Positions 1-13,215 are shown, counted from the first letter of the stretch. The stretch: 64,000 bases of DNA from Ianthella basta (GCA_964019415.1 OZ025874.1:2875696-2939695); one strand, 5' to 3'. A program made the numbers and translations. The notes: generated by a model not told the origin, from the letters alone.

Positions 1-450
1 AAGGTATACTGCATACTACATATTTACTATACTACATATACACAGCAGTAATGTTAGCTGCTACTTTGCAGCTTTGCAATAGAGTGTTTGTGCTACGTGT
101 TCAGGTTTCCATATGGAAATGCATGTTAGTCGGAAAAAACATCTACCTACATTGTATGCATGGAAACACTTCATTCCATGGCAAGTTGAAATACAAACTG
201 ACTGATGTTGACAACAACATGCAGGAGTTGTGATTAGTGGTTGTAGTAATGAAGGTAGTGTGGTACATGTAATGCATTTTGTAGTTCGTGAGAAATCCCA
301 TTAGAGTCAGGCAGATATGCAAGTCAAACAAAATTAATGTGAGAATATGTGTACATGGGAAATGCAAATATACAAAATGCTCCATCATCACTCACTTCAC
401 ATGAACTGCATGTTCACACATGCACTCACATGGACATACGTTGCACAGAT

Positions 451-492
<42 letters not shown>

Positions 493-514
493 ACACACAC
501 ACACACGCACACAC

Positions 515-611
<97 letters not shown>

Positions 612-1125
612 TTACGCACACATGTGCACACATGCATGCATGCATTCATGCACGCATACATGCTTACTCACATGAAGACAGCAAGTCAGGTTCAAGCAGT
701 GGCAAATGGAGGAAAAGACAGACTTATTCGAGCAATTTGAGACCAAGGACTTAAGGGCATGGACATTTCTGCTCCAAGGGGAAGTGTCTAGTTTGACTAT
801 GATTTACTGACAACCAGTTGCAACCGTCCAATCAGGGTCAACTGACCTAAAAAACACTGTGCACAACCAGTCACAGCCATCGTGCATATTAGCAACATAG
901 CCAAACTGTTTGCATTGGAACATCATTGTTTACTAATAATCATGCTTCTCAATCATTGTGAGTGAGTGCATTGACATGACCGCCTTGTAATGAACACTTG
1001 CAGTGGCACACTGATGTATATTATACATGGTAAAGTATGTCTTTGTTTTCAAGGAGAAATGTAGTGAACACGTATGTACTGTATGTATTCTAGTTTACAC
1101 TAAAACAACCCTTGTAATTACTGTA
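1..1125. other. intergenic region left of A1
   Basis: No supportable gene. Positions 51-290 are one copy of a diverged repeat seen again near 3765-4020, 6065-6260 and 6891-7110. A (CA)n tract fills 452-610. Positions about 760-960 resemble 15660-15850 and, more weakly, 21105-21220, so this flank was duplicated with the receptor units. Reading frames here are CA-repeat artefacts. Confidence 0.6.
452..610. repeat. (CA)n microsatellite
   Basis: Nearly pure CA dinucleotide tract on the plus strand with a few interruptions (TA, GC, AA). The His/Thr and Cys/Val reading frames across it are not genes. Confidence 0.97.
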
Positions 1126-2763
1126 TTATAGATAAAAATCATCCATTTCAGTGTATATCTTATCTGGATCAGAATAGTAACGGGGATCCTCCAATTGCTT
1201 GTCAGTGCAAGTCTGTTCAAACGTTTGTGGTTTGACTGTGACAGTCTCTTTTGCTGCTTTCTGTTCTGCTGGAGGGGTTCTTGCAGTCCTGTGAATACAG
1301 ACAGAATGTGTGAAGCTGTAGTGAGTTTGTTGTACAGTCATATATGTACGTACTTTGAGCTGCATACAAAGTCCCACCTGTAACATACTGCATGCTTGTA
1401 TATCATAAACTGAAATGGGTCCTGACCTAGTAGCAGCATCCTGGCTATTAGCAATGTACCCAGGCATAGCGTTCTGCTCATACAGGCCAATTATATATAG
1501 TTTGTCTAGTGCAACTTACTTTCTACTGAGAACATTTATGTATCCAATGAGTGCTATGGAAAGAATGAAAAACATGCTAGCTAAAACGGAGGTCACTGTG
1601 ATGGCTGCAGTGTTGTCTTGATTGAGATTCACAGCAGCAACTAAAGATACGCAATGTGGAGCATGGAGATCTGGAATGGTCAGCCCACAGGGCCCTGGAC
1701 CAATGAAATATCCCTTTCCGTTGAGGGAGATTGCTCTGTTCTCATCTCCTCCCAGTAGCCAATCAGCTAGGCTATTCTTTAGAGCCATCATATCTAATGT
1801 GATGTTTTCAACAGTGGACAGTCTAGCTCTGTAGATGACATAGCCACTTGCACAGGTGAAGTAGTCATCTTCCACTGTAAAGTCATATGGCAAAGCACAG
1901 CGACAGCTCTTAAAGAGCGTCCAGTACACTTCTCTGCTAACTTGGGTGCTGATAGAGGTTGTTGCTCCCTGCATTAATAGAGCATATTTTCAAGCTACAA
2001 TTTGTATATTATTGGAGCAAGTGAGGCCAGTATATAGCAAAACAATTACAAGCAACTCACAACAAAGTCAGAGCAGGTTTGAGTAGGCCAAAAATGTATT
2101 TTAAATTCAAGAATTACCTCTTGCATTGGAATATCTGTAGAAATTGGCATGGCAAAATATCACAAAGCATTTGCAATGTACACCTGTTCAATTAAGTTGC
2201 AACCCAAGTGAGCATGCTATATAATGTAGTGTAACCTACTAAATGTCACCAACTGTTTTGCTGTATTCACCACACTGGGGTTCAGTAGGCCACTTCGGTA
2301 CACTCTAACCCACATGATGTATTCTTCTTCATTGAAGTTCTCCAAAGAAGTGGTGTACATAAAGGTGGTGGTATCATTATTGATGATATTCCAAGTTGCA
2401 GATCTGTATGGGATGTACAGTGACCTGGTAGAGGAGCCATATTGGTAAAAGAAATGGAAGTAGTATATATAGCTGGAGCTGTAGTATCCATCCACAATGT
2501 CCCAAGAGACTGTGACATGAGTGGCGTTGTGAACAGCTTGAAGATTATGAGCATGATTCTCCTGGGCAGCTGCATTAGGGAAATAAGGGGATGGACTCTT
2601 TTACCCCTTTTATATGAACAAAATCTGGATTCAATCTGCAGTAAATCTTTCATGTCATTGGCTGTAGAAGGGGTGTTATAGACATGCATACAACATTTCC
2701 ATGTCCAGTACCTGTGATTGCAGACAGCAATACTGTTGTAGTGAGAAACATTCCCAGCATCAT
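1126..2763 (-). CDS. A1: FN3/SEA-like transmembrane receptor with YxEM tail
   Basis: Five coding exons: 2712-2763, 2240-2569, 2061-2134, 1520-1968, 1126-1288 (phases 1,1,0,2; 1068 nt, 355 aa). Residues 1-17 are a hydrophobic signal peptide (MMLGMFLTTTVLL). Residues 18-127 form an FN3-like domain with the core TVSWDIVDGYYSSSY and a late YIMWVRVYRS strand. Residues 128-270 carry six cysteines (QTC, CRC, FTC, GPCG, APHC) in an SEA-like membrane-proximal module. A TM helix lies at about 273-296 (core MFFILSIALIGYI). The tail ends DPDKIYTEMDDFYL; Y347-M350 fits YxxM (p85 SH2) or YxxPhi (AP-2). The exon 2 donor is GTAGGT, slightly displaced from its paralogues. Likely a surface receptor; ligand unknown. 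The family match and exon phases are visible; the SEA assignment is inferred. Confidence 0.86.
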
Positions 2764-4870
2764 AACAACTCAATTGCACCAGTTTAAAGTTAAACCTTTA
2801 GAGAAACAATGAAGAATTGTTATAATATCATTTATATTCAATATAAATGCTTAGTATTTGCCTACTAGATGAATAAGCCAGAAAAGTACACATACATAAA
2901 TGACAAAACATACTTAATAGCATAAATTTCCAAAATAAGTACTTGATGCACCTTTGCCGCTCTCTCTCTCAACTCCACGGATTTCACTGGAACTGCCCAT
3001 TTATGCTGTGCAGTGCTCTCTTATAGTGTTTAAATCTAACAGGAAGTGGGTCCGTATAATTTATTCTGCTTTTCTGTTGGGTGTTATCTAAATTGAAAAT
3101 TCTATAGTATAGTAAGCTGCAACTGGTTTATTATAGTTCTGAATAAATTATGATAAGTTTCAAATCAAATGTGTTTGAGCTATAGGTTTTACAGGAATTT
3201 TCTCTTCTACCATCATGTGCTACAGTGTACTATAGTACATGCATGTGCATGTGTACATACATGTGGCAGCACAGTAACATTAGGTATAGCTATACATGGC
3301 TAGAAACTTTGTGTGACGATCACATGCACTGTTAATTGGTGTGCGTGTGAATTGGCTGCTACATACAGTGAGTGCTCTAAGTTTTGAGTGTGATCTTCTG
3401 GTGTACGTGAGCATTGCCCTGAATTCTCACACCAGATTTGAGTGTGGCTTCATTGACTGATTCAATTGGCTACTGGTATATATATATGAAGCCAAATTCA
3501 AAATACAGTTCAGAATTGAATTTCAACATTAATAATGCATAGTAGCATGCAGTTGTAATATATGGTACAAAAGAGACACAGTTAAAGATGATAGGTCTTG
3601 TTAATAGTATGAAAATTGAGTCTGATGATCCATGCAACTTTTGGCAATATCTTGCATGCGTTACTTGAATCTTGTCTTGTCATTGAAATTTCATTGTCTT
3701 ACAGTCTTGTCTGTTGAAAAGTTGTCTTCAAATTCAGTAATCTGGACACTGTTTGGTAGTCGTCCCAATGGCAATTTGCAACAGAACAATAGTGTTTATG
3801 CTAGGTGTACAACTTTCTTTATGGAAGTACACATCATATGGTTTGGAAAACACTTCAACTGCAGTAAACAGCTGCAGAAACCACTTATTCCACATGACAT
3901 GCTGAAACAACACTGGCTGACAACAGGACTGTGGGTTATAATTGCTGTGATAATTAATAAGGGTGGTGTAAATTTCATGTATACAGAAGGCTGTTGTGGT
4001 TCTCCAGTATACACAGTGTAGAAATTAATGCAGATGAGTAAGAGCAGTGATATAATAAGAGTCTTCACAATGCACTAAAGTGCACACAACTCAACCTGTA
4101 TTGATTGGTGGTACTTGTAGAAAATGGATGCAATCCCTTTCAATCATTTTGAATTCACAACTAAAGGACAAGATGCCACCTTCTTGTCATTGTCAACCAA
4201 ATCAATCAATACATGACACAGACAAGACATGTCTCCAAGACAGGAGGACGTCCAAAGTAACTGCATGGGCACTGCTAAACAAAGAACAGATTAGGCCCAT
4301 AAGTACTATTCTAAAATAGACCAGCCATCATAATCTAGGTCTTCCTCTGGGCCATATTCCTCTATAACACCTTCAAACAATCTCCCAGCACATCTCTCAA
4401 TGCCATCCGTTCCGATCCTCCTTCCACTCCTCCTGTCTCTTCTTCACCATCTCCAGCTCCCTCCTTGTATAGTCAGCTAGTATATTGCACTTGCCATGTT
4501 GTTGCCATATAACGTAATTACATAACACTGAATTCAATGCTAAGGGTATGTTGTCAGTAGTCACCAAAGGAACAATCCCATTCTACATAAGCTGACATGA
4601 TTTGTATTGCATACCTGTACAAGGATATATTTGATATAATTATAACTGTTGGTACGTACCTTATTTTATTCCATCTGTTTGTAACATCTTCCTTACTCTG
4701 TTTAGCACACATAACTGTCTTTTTTGCTTTTCTTCATGCATAAATTTTCAGCCCTTTAAATTACACTAAAGTGCGTTCTTATAAAATACCTCCATCTAAC
4801 TTTAAGGAAGGCCATTTGTTGCCCATATTAATATTGTTTGTGACACAATTGCTACTGCCCCCTCCCACAC
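2764..4870. other. A1 upstream flank and intergenic
   Basis: Holds the putative A1 promoter at about 2950-3050. That block is shared with A2 and A3 and includes CAGGAAGTG, and A1 alone has TATAAGAG on the minus strand near 3020-3035. A diverged copy of the 51-290 repeat lies at 3765-4020. I see no coding gene in 4020-4870. Confidence 0.5.
3039..3048. promoter_or_regulatory. ETS-like motif upstream of A1
   Basis: ACAGGAAGTG lies 276 bp upstream of the A1 start codon. The same 10-mer sits 245-246 bp upstream of A2 and A3, and ACAGGAAGT lies about 162 bp upstream of C1 and C2. GGAAGT is the core of ETS-family binding sites. Function is inferred from the motif and its shared position. Confidence 0.45.
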
Positions 4871-5204
4871 AAGTTCAGTACAGGCGGTGAATGCTGATAC
4901 TCCATGACCAATGTAGGCCACCTAATTGCTCGTTGTTCCCATTTGCATGGGCTCACAGCAGTCTTCAACTGTACACGTGTAATGTGTTCCACACAACCTT
5001 AATTACTACGCTGTAAACTATATACAAGTCCTGTTGTGTCAGTCAGTTTGTGTTTCAATTTGTTAGGAATGAAGTGTTTATTTATTGTAAAATGGTTGAG
5101 ACTTTCCGACTAAAGTGCATTTCCTTATGGAAATGGTAAACCTAGCAAAAACACGATACTGTTGCCGAATACCATGCATCCAATGTTGTTGTACTGCTAG
5201 ACAC

Positions 5205-5790
5205 ACATGCAGTAGCTCATGTACCTTTAGAGATAAGGGAAAGGAAGTGAAGTTTAAGGTTTGCATCATGAATTACTCACAAAAAGAACAACTGCACATG
5301 TACATCAAGATGATGGCAAGGTTGTGCTGTCAGTTGTGCTTTTCTCTTGCATGAGGCCATCACTCACTGCCATCAGAGGAGTAAGACTGACCACAGGGCA
5401 TGCTAGCAATTAAGGGCATAACACCTGTGGACCTTGAAGTTATTGACGGTCAAATCCCTGTAATTTAGACACCTGTACTTCCCATTACTCTATTTTGCTC
5501 GTTCATTTTGTTTGCTGTGACATAGCAATACCAACATGTGCATTATTGCATAATCAACTAAATATATGCATGTCCACTAGGTACTACAGTGATATGTGAA
5601 GCTGCAGTTAGTGTGCCCCCTATACCGCATGTGTACACTTTTTGTGGATGCCATTACCTGAGGATTTCTGCAATTTAATTTGTGAAGCCCTGCCACGACA
5701 GTAGGAGATTTGTACTACGGCACCTGTACAGGGTTCAAGTACTGTAATGTTATCTGTTACAGTTGCAGCTTGGCAATAGAATGTTTGAGC
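5205..5790. repeat. direct repeat copy 1 of ~570 bp
   Basis: It begins CAGTAGCTCATGTACC and runs through the GCTGCAGTTAGTGTGCCCC block to TTGCAGCTTGGCAATAGA. The second copy is at about 6359-6914. No coding potential seen. Confidence 0.8.
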
Positions 5791-5886
5791 TACTGCATGT
5801 GTGTCTAGCAGTACAACAACATTGGATGCATGGTATTCTGCAACAGTATCAATGAAGTGAGGGCTTCTCAGCTGGCTCAGGCATCA

Positions 5887-6066
5887 GAAAGGGTTGGTTC
5901 TCCAATACTAGCTTCACAACAGGGTTGAAAACCTTGCCGACGCTTCGACCAGATGCTCTGGTCTTCTTCGCCCTGAAGAAGACCAGAGCATCCAATGTTG
6001 TTGTACTGCTAGACACACGTGCAGTAGCTCCTGTTGTGAAGCTGGTATTGGAGAACCAACCCTTTA
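5887..6066. repeat. nested palindrome with 18-bp perfect core
   Basis: Outer arms at about 5887-5925 and 6030-6066 (GGTTGGTTCTCCAATA and its reverse complement) enclose a core at 5952-5992. The core arms GATGCTCTGGTCTTCTTC and GAAGAAGACCAGAGCATC match perfectly over 18 bp around the loop GCCCT. Open frames on both strands (KKTRASGRSVGKVFNP-like) are symmetric by-products of the palindrome and probably derive from a repeat element. Confidence 0.85.
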
Positions 6067-6358
6067 TGATGCAACAGTATTGTGTTTTTGCTAGGTTTAC
6101 CATTTCCATAAGGAAATGCACTTTAGTCGGAAAGCCTCAACCACTTCACAATAAATAAAAACTTCATTCCTAACAAATTGAAGCACAAACTGACTGACAC
6201 AACAGGACTTGTAGTTTACAGCGTAGTAATTAAGGTTGTGTGGTACACATCATACATGTACAGTTGAAGACTGCTGTGAGCCCATGTAAATGGGAACAAC
6301 GAGCAATTAGGTGTCTTACATTGGTCATGCACTGGCTGTGCTGTACCTGTCTGGAACA

Positions 6359-6914
6359 AGGTGCAGTAGCTCATGTACCTTTAGAGATAAAGAAAGGAAG
6401 TGAAGTTTAAGGTTTGCAACAACTGCACATGTACATCAAGATGATGGCATGGTTGTGCTGTCAGTTGTACTAGTCTCTCTTACATGAGGCCATCACTCAC
6501 TGCCATCAGAAGAGTAAGACTGACCACAGGGCTTGCTACTCAGGGCACAACACCTGCGGACCTAGCTTGAAGTTATTGACGGTCAAATCCCTGTAATATA
6601 GACACACTACCCATTACTCTATTTTGCTCGTTCATCTTGTTTGCTGTGACATAGCCATAACAACATGTACATTATTACATAATCAACTAAATATATGCAT
6701 GTCCACTAGGTGCTACGGTGATATGTGAAGCTGCAGTTAGTGTGCCCCCTATACCGCGTGTGTACACTTTATGTGGATGCCATTACCTGAGGATTTCTGC
6801 AATTCAATTTGGGAAGCCCTGCTACAACAGTAGGAGATTTGTACTACGGCACCTGTACAGGGTTCAAGTACTGTAATGTTATCTGTTACAGTTGCAGCTT
6901 GGCAATAGAATGTT
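6359..6914. repeat. direct repeat copy 2 of ~570 bp
   Basis: Second copy of the block at 5205-5790, with small indels. It continues into another copy of the 51-290 type repeat (6891-7110). Confidence 0.8.
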
Positions 6915-7170
6915 TGTGCAAGGTACACAAGTTTCTATGCGGAAATGCACATCAGTTCGAAAGAACATCCACCAGAACAGAACAACATCATTCCATGACA
7001 AGTGAAATACAAACTGACTGACATCGACAACAACAGGATTAGTGGTTGTAGTAATGAAGGTAGTGTCCAAATAATGTATTTGCATTTCATGTGAAATCTG
7101 CAGTGCTATAGGGCAGTATAGGTCACACCTTTCACTATGCACAAGATACGTGCACAGAGTACTTATGCAT

Positions 7171-7171
<1 letters not shown>

Positions 7172-7237
<66 letters not shown>
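7172..7237. repeat. (CA)n microsatellite
   Basis: Pure CA dinucleotide tract on the plus strand. Confidence 0.97.
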
Positions 7238-7238
<1 letters not shown>

Positions 7239-7706
7239 GCAAACACAATGCCGATAGCCCTACTATTGACTTTCATGTCATTGCAAATTATATTTCATTT
7301 ACAACAGTGCAAAATGATTTAGTCTTTCATAAATTCTTGCATCATTTTTTATTTACCCAATTTTTTGCTGCCTATCTGTATTCTGTCATTAGCTGTAGAT
7401 TTTTCATAATTTTTGTACCCATGCACTGTTCTGTTGACTGCCTCGTGGAATGTTCTTTGACCTCTGAGTTACAAGTTCATTGCTTGTGGTGTTACAGAGG
7501 TGCTTCCTAGTCATACATGCCGAAGATATATATTTCTGTAGATTTACACTGTAATGCACTGCTAACAACATGAACAATTGTTTATCCAATGCAATACTCA
7601 TTCAAAACACAACTCATAATACTTTATTAATAAGCCATGTACGTATCTCACTTAAGGTTCACAGTCATTGACATGCACACTCTATCTGTTCAGTTGCACA
7701 CAAGTC

Positions 7707-7712
7707 TTTATT
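7707..7712 (-). terminator. polyadenylation signal of C1
   Basis: AATAAA on the minus strand begins two nucleotides after the C1 stop codon (TAG then CC then AATAAA), so the 3' UTR would be very short. C2 has the variant AGTAAA at the same place (16105-16110). Confidence 0.55.
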
Positions 7713-7714
7713 GG

Positions 7715-10389
7715 CTATTGTCCACTTATTCCAGCACTTTTGCTCCTGCAGAAGGTGGAAATTTATTTATTCATTTCTATTCAATTTTTGTACTCATCCA
7801 CAGAGCTACAAATTTTCATTGTCCATAATACATGTATTCTCTTGAGGAAGATTCATAATGCATGGCATTGTTGTAAGCATGCACGAATGTGCCACATGCA
7901 ATTTTAAAAGATTGCCCCTATATTTATTCAACTATTTAACTGATGGGATTAATGAAAGAAGGTACATAATTAAACTAAGCTGAGAGCATATTTTGTGTCT
8001 AGCTCTGTGGGAGGAGTATGCACAATACTTACTTTCTGATGCAAAAGCAAGTGAATCCAATCAGACCTGCTGTAATGAAAAACATGGCCGCATACATTGA
8101 GGACACAATGACAGCATTGCTCATTTGATAAGTGGATGTTGTTGTGGATGCACAGTGTGGGGCATAGAGATCTGGGACAGTTACTCCACATGGTCCTGGG
8201 CCTATAATATATCTCCTTCCATTGACAGTGATTCCTCTACTTCTTTCTTCACCGTACAACCAGGTATCCACGCTATCAAGCAAGGATGATGGGGCAAATG
8301 AAGAGTTTGCCATCTGCGTGAAATCCAGAGTAGCCCTGTAGATGATGTATCCACTTGCCGGGCAGGCAAAGTATGACGAGTATTGATTGAATTGCAATTC
8401 ATATGGCAGAGAACAATGACACCCTCTGATCAGTGACCAGTACAGCTCTTGTCGAACTTGAGTGTGGGTTGAAGTTGATGTTCCCTGCATGTACGAAATA
8501 ATTGCACTTGGTCAATTAGAAAATAATGGCACCAGTTAGATGATGCAATGTTGACACAGTAGCAATCTACATACATTTTGAGTTACAACTCACAAAAAAG
8601 TCCATTTCTGAACAGGTTTGAGAAGGCCAGAGATGAATGCTGATCTCTAGGATAATCGGCTTCACATTTAGAGCATCACCCGTACCAGTACCTGTACAGT
8701 GCATATTATTGAATGCAGCACTGCTTTTGAGATGGGAGTGCAATTACTAACATATCTGCAGCATGAAATCTAACAAACATACTTACCTAAATCAACAAAC
8801 CTCCTGTTTGAGTAAGTATATCTAGGGTTCAGTGGGCTTACTCTGTACACCAGTATGTACATGATGTACTCCACATTTGTGAATGACTGCAAGCTAGAGG
8901 TGTAGAAGAATGTGACTCCATTGGTGCTGTTGCTTTGATATGTGGAGTAGTAGGGAATGTACCAAGAGGAACTAAGCGATGATCCCTGACTGTAGTACAA
9001 GATAAAGTAGCTGATGTTAGTTTCACTGTAGTTTCCATCCACAATGTCCCAGGAGACAGTGAAATGAGTGCTGGTTTTGTTCACCACTTGGAAATTGCGA
9101 ACATACTCCCTCTGGGCATCTGCATGCAGAAAAACAATCAATTAATATTAATAATACATTTTGCTACTCCACATAATTCATTTTGTTACACTAGCCAGAA
9201 GATTCAATGTATAACTCCAGATGTTTGGTCGGTTTACAGCTACCATCATCTGTGACGAAGCAATGAACCACTGCCCATGTATGTAGGATAGACATGTGGA
9301 CATTGTGTGTTGGTGCTAACGGCATGCTTACACTGTGCTGTGAATAAATGAGCCAGAAATGCTTGCCCTGGCTACAGCATGCATTTGAGCACTTATAGCC
9401 AATCATTGTCATCCTGTTTCAGTGTGAATACAATTTTCTTTTGACAGAATCTATACTGCATGCTATAATTTATACATAAATACTGAAGTAGTAAAAGGAA
9501 GTGAAGTGGAATAATCAACGTCAGACATCATGTCAAAATTGATGTGTCCACACTTTCAATAGGCCCTCTTGAAGTCCAATACACTTGTAATGGAACAAAA
9601 TCTTTATTGCATCCTTCACAATCCACCATTTGCTTATCAAAGACACAAACAATTGTACCAAAAACGCCGTACAACCGGTTGACGAATTACTTTGCCTGCA
9701 TCTTTTCACCTTCTTCTCAACAACTGGGAGGCTTGCATTCATTGTTGGATAACTAAGTTAATTTAAATATAACAGTTACCTGAAGCTATTGAGCATATCT
9801 TTAACCCCTTTTCTCCAGTTGAGTTCAGAGGAAAGGGAGCGCACGCGTGCCAAGGTTCTCGAACGTCATTGGCTTGCCATCGTGCCGTTTTCACGCTCGC
9901 CGCTGCCATGCAGTGTTGGTCGGCAGAGCATAGGATGCCAATATCACAGAGACAAATAAATAAGGCCAAGTTATCTAGATGAAGTTTACCGGTTCGGGAT
10001 AGAGATATCAAGTTACCGTGACACCAGCGGGAGAGTAGTGCTGATGTAGACCAAGATCAATCAGCCTGTGTACCTTTCCATAAATAGATGATCTAAAACT
10101 TCATATCGCTTAGTTGCGTTTGAATTCGTTGGCCGTCCAACGATTTCATTCCCATAACTACCGCTTTGTGATATACAACTTCCCATGCACCCCATCCTAA
10201 AAGGACCTTACAGATATAGCCACCTAGCAAACTAACTGAGTTCTGCCGCACTCTCCGACAGCTGTTCATGGAGTATAGTGTAATACATGTTAGTTTACCT
10301 GTGAGTGACCCAGCGAGCATCACTGTTGCCAAAAATAGACCTGCCATCCTTTCAAACGACTTCACTCCGGAAAACCGCTCTGCAGTCAT
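7715..10389 (-). CDS. C1: FN3/SEA-like transmembrane receptor with short tail
   Basis: Exons 10299-10389, 8787-9119, 8594-8691, 8033-8484, 7715-7745 (1005 nt, 334 aa; phases 1,1,0,2). The N-terminus MTAERFSGVKSFERMAG precedes a hydrophobic stretch, and Met15 could be an alternative start giving a shorter signal peptide. Residues 31-141 are FN3-like (TVSWDIVDGNYSETN, YIMYILVYR). Residues 142-295 carry the family's cysteine pattern (QTC, CHC, FAC, GPCG, APHC). The TM helix is at about 297-320 (AAMFFITAGLIGF). The tail is only KSKSAGISGQ, with no tyrosine motif, so signalling would need a partner or be absent. Intron 1 is about 1.2 kb, long for this locus. The strongest alternative is a decoy-type membrane form. 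Confidence 0.85.
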
Positions 10390-10551
10390 GATCTGTAGCT
10401 TCAGAGGTATACACAAGCAGTTGCAGGCCGTTCAGTTATAATGAGAAATCGCTGGGGCACCATGAAACTGATTCGCCTGTACAAATGATTTGTTCGGGTG
10501 TTCGTGTTCTCCTGCAACTGCAGGGTTACGTCTCTTTTATTCAGCTTCCGA

Positions 10552-10560
10552 ACAGGAAGT
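10552..10560. promoter_or_regulatory. ETS-like motif upstream of C1
   Basis: ACAGGAAGT inside the palindromic context CTTCCGAACAGGAAG. The same context and spacing occur upstream of C2 at 19796-19804. Confidence 0.45.
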
Positions 10561-10926
10561 CCTCAAATTCTTCCTGAAACTATATAATCTTCTGTTACAG
10601 TACTTTGTGTAAGAAAATGAATTTAGATTAATAATGTTGGTAGCTGTACATGTGTATAGGGCAGCTCTCATGGAAAGTGTCAAATACATTAATAGAATGA
10701 TAAAATATAGTGTAATTAGAGTATAATAACTATAATGATTGTGACAGGTAATGTTAACAGTAGTCCGCAGTGAGAGCTTGTTTTAAATCCCCTTGCAAAT
10801 TTGAAGAAATATGGAAATACACAAGGACACAGCAAGAACACAATAACACCTCAGCGCCAACCACTTCACACAGACTCATGTGTGCACACATATATATACA
10901 TTCACATGGAGATATATGCATGCACA

Positions 10927-11056
<130 letters not shown>

Positions 11057-11708
11057 CATGCACAGTGTTTTACATTAACTTTCTATAATGCTCTTTAGCA
11101 TTACATTTGTCTGGTTTCACACAAACTACTTTATTGGTTGACATGGTGTTAATGTGCGAGCAGAGACATATTATTGAGAAGTCCCTGTAATCACCATGAC
11201 TCGTATCTTGCGTATGTTCACCTTACGCTATGTCTTATGCTAATAAGACATTAATGAACATATGATTCCTTCTTCAGTGCTTCTTTAAGTCATTAATTTG
11301 TGCTATGACTTCTGCTGTGATTCATAGAGGATACACACATACCATATGCATGCCTTTGTGTTGGCACATGCAGACACACCCACACACTGCTCAGCTACAC
11401 ACATACTGTACTACTCTGTATATGTACAGACTATGATGATTGAGTGAACACCTCAATAATTATTCAATTTGTCTGTTTGTATTGTGTCTAACATCCTCAA
11501 TTGTGTTAGAAGGCTGTCACGTAGGATGTACTTTTATGGTGTTGTTATGATCCCTACTGCTTCTTGTACAACTTCACTACTGCCAAACAAATTAATGGAT
11601 GACTTAATGACTAAAACTGATTTTACAAACACTCTTGCACTGTAATTCTCTGTGCCATATGATATGGTGCACTTTGATCTTAGACTATTATATAAGTGCA
11701 CTATACAC

Positions 11709-13215
11709 CTATATATATTCATCATCCATTTCCACATATATCTGCTCAGGTTCAGGATAGTAACTGGGATCTTGCCACTGCCTGTCAGCGAATATCTGTC
11801 TAGTTCCATCTGGTTTGGCTGTGGCAGTCTCTTTTGCTGCTTTCCGATCAGTGGAAGGGTTTCTTACAGTCCTGTGAATATACCAATAGGAAGGGCAGAA
11901 TGCATAAAGCTGCAGGTGAATTTGTTGTACATTGCTTTGCATGCAATAGTCATGAACTTACAATGGCACTGAATGAGCAGCAGTATGGCCTGTCTTTTAA
12001 CTATGCTTTCATGAGTTTGTTTATATGTTTGCAGACTACACAGATTAGTGCAAAACTTACTTTCTACTGAGTATGTTTATGTATCCAATGAGCACCAGGG
12101 ACAGGATGAAGAACATGCCAGCTAAAACAGTGGTCACAACAATGGTAGTGTTTTCACTGGGATTCTGAGCTGCAGCTAAGGATACACAGTGTGGAGCATG
12201 GAGATCTGGAATGGTCAGCCCGCAGGGCCCTGGACCAATGAAATATCCCTTTCCGTTGAGGGAGATTGCTCTGTTCTCATCTCCTCCCTGTAACCAGTTG
12301 GAAAGGCTATTCTTAAGAGCTGTCAGATCTAATGTGATGTTTTCAACAGTGGACAGTCTAGCTCTGTAGATGACATAGCTACTTGCACAGGTGAAGTAGT
12401 CATCTTCCACTGTAAAGTCATATGGCAAAGCACAGTGGCAGCTTTTAAACAGAATCCAGAGCACTTCACTGCTAACTTGTCTTCTGATGGAGGTGGATGC
12501 TCCCTGCATTGATTATATATAAAACCTAAGTTCTAGCTATCATTATTATTGGAGCAAGTTAGGCCTGTATATATAGCTAAAGCATTTACAAGCAACTCAC
12601 AACAAAGTTGGAGCAGGTTTGTGTAGGCCAAAACTGTATTTTAAACTCAAAAAATAGTTCTTGCACTGGAATTTCTGTGGATATTGACATGGTACAATTT
12701 TCACAAAGCATTTTACAACGTACAATGAGTAGGCATGCTGTACAGTATAACTTACCTAAAGCCACCAATTGTTTTGCTGTATTCACCACACTGGGGTTCT
12801 GTAGGCTGCTTCGGTACACTCTAACCCACATGATGTATTCTTCTTCATTGAAGTTTTCCAAAGAAGTGGTGTACATGAATGTGGTGGTATCATTATTGAT
12901 GATATTCCAAGTTGTTGATCTGTACGGAATGTACAGTGACCTGGTAGAAGAGCCATATTGGTAATACAAACGGAAGTAGCTGATGTAGCTGGAGCTGTAG
13001 TATCCATCCACAATGTCCCAAGAGACTGTGACATCAGTGCTGTTCTGATCAACTTGAAGATTGCGAACATGATTCTCCTGGGCAGCTGTACGTAAGGGAT
13101 AACATGTGCTTAAGGTTAGCCAGAGTTAACATTTTAGAAGACTCAATTTACAATAAGTACCTGTGAGTGATGCAGACAGCAATACTGCTGTAGTGAGAAG
13201 AACTCTCATCATCAT
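11709..13215 (-). CDS. A2: FN3/SEA-like transmembrane receptor with YxEM tail
   Basis: Exons 13161-13215, 12756-13085, 12601-12674, 12061-12503, 11709-11871 (1065 nt, 354 aa; phases 1,1,0,2). The start is three consecutive ATG codons followed by RVLLTTAVLLSASLTG, a clear signal peptide. The FN3-like exon contains VTVSWDIVDGYYSSSY and YIMWVRVYRSS. Exons 3-4 keep all six cysteines and end in a TM helix (AGMFFILSLVLIGYI). The tail ends PEPEQIYVEMDDEYI, so Y346-M349 reads YVEM, with acidic residues that favour a Src-type kinase site. It is closest to A1 and A3. It lies directly upstream in array order of C1, and this C-A pair recurs as C2-A3. Confidence 0.87.

Larger units (their letters stand above)
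4878..6345. repeat. large imperfect inverted repeat
   Basis: The left arm (about 4878-5190) is the reverse complement of the right arm (about 6055-6345). For example, the 5100-5160 segment with GACTAAAGTGCATTTCC reappears inverted at 6070-6130, and the CTAATTGCTCGTTGTTCCC segment near 4921 reappears inverted near 6296. The spacer holds a shorter nested palindrome (5887-6066). Confidence 0.8.
7111..7714. other. intergenic, downstream of C1
   Basis: It contains a (CA)n tract and then AT-rich sequence that partly resembles 15850-16110 downstream of C2. No gene supported. Confidence 0.5.

Noticed and set aside
347-754. Long His/Thr or Cys/Val reading frames over CA/GT tracts (also at 10754, 15236, 20037, 23149, 31776, 44213, 52598, 61302)
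   Set aside because: They are translations of dinucleotide repeats in all frames, with no splice or composition support. Only the last part of the frame at 15236 is real sequence, from relic B0.
5849-6158. Mirror-image frames on both strands
   Set aside because: They come from the nested palindrome. Each encodes the same repeat-derived segment and has no gene context.
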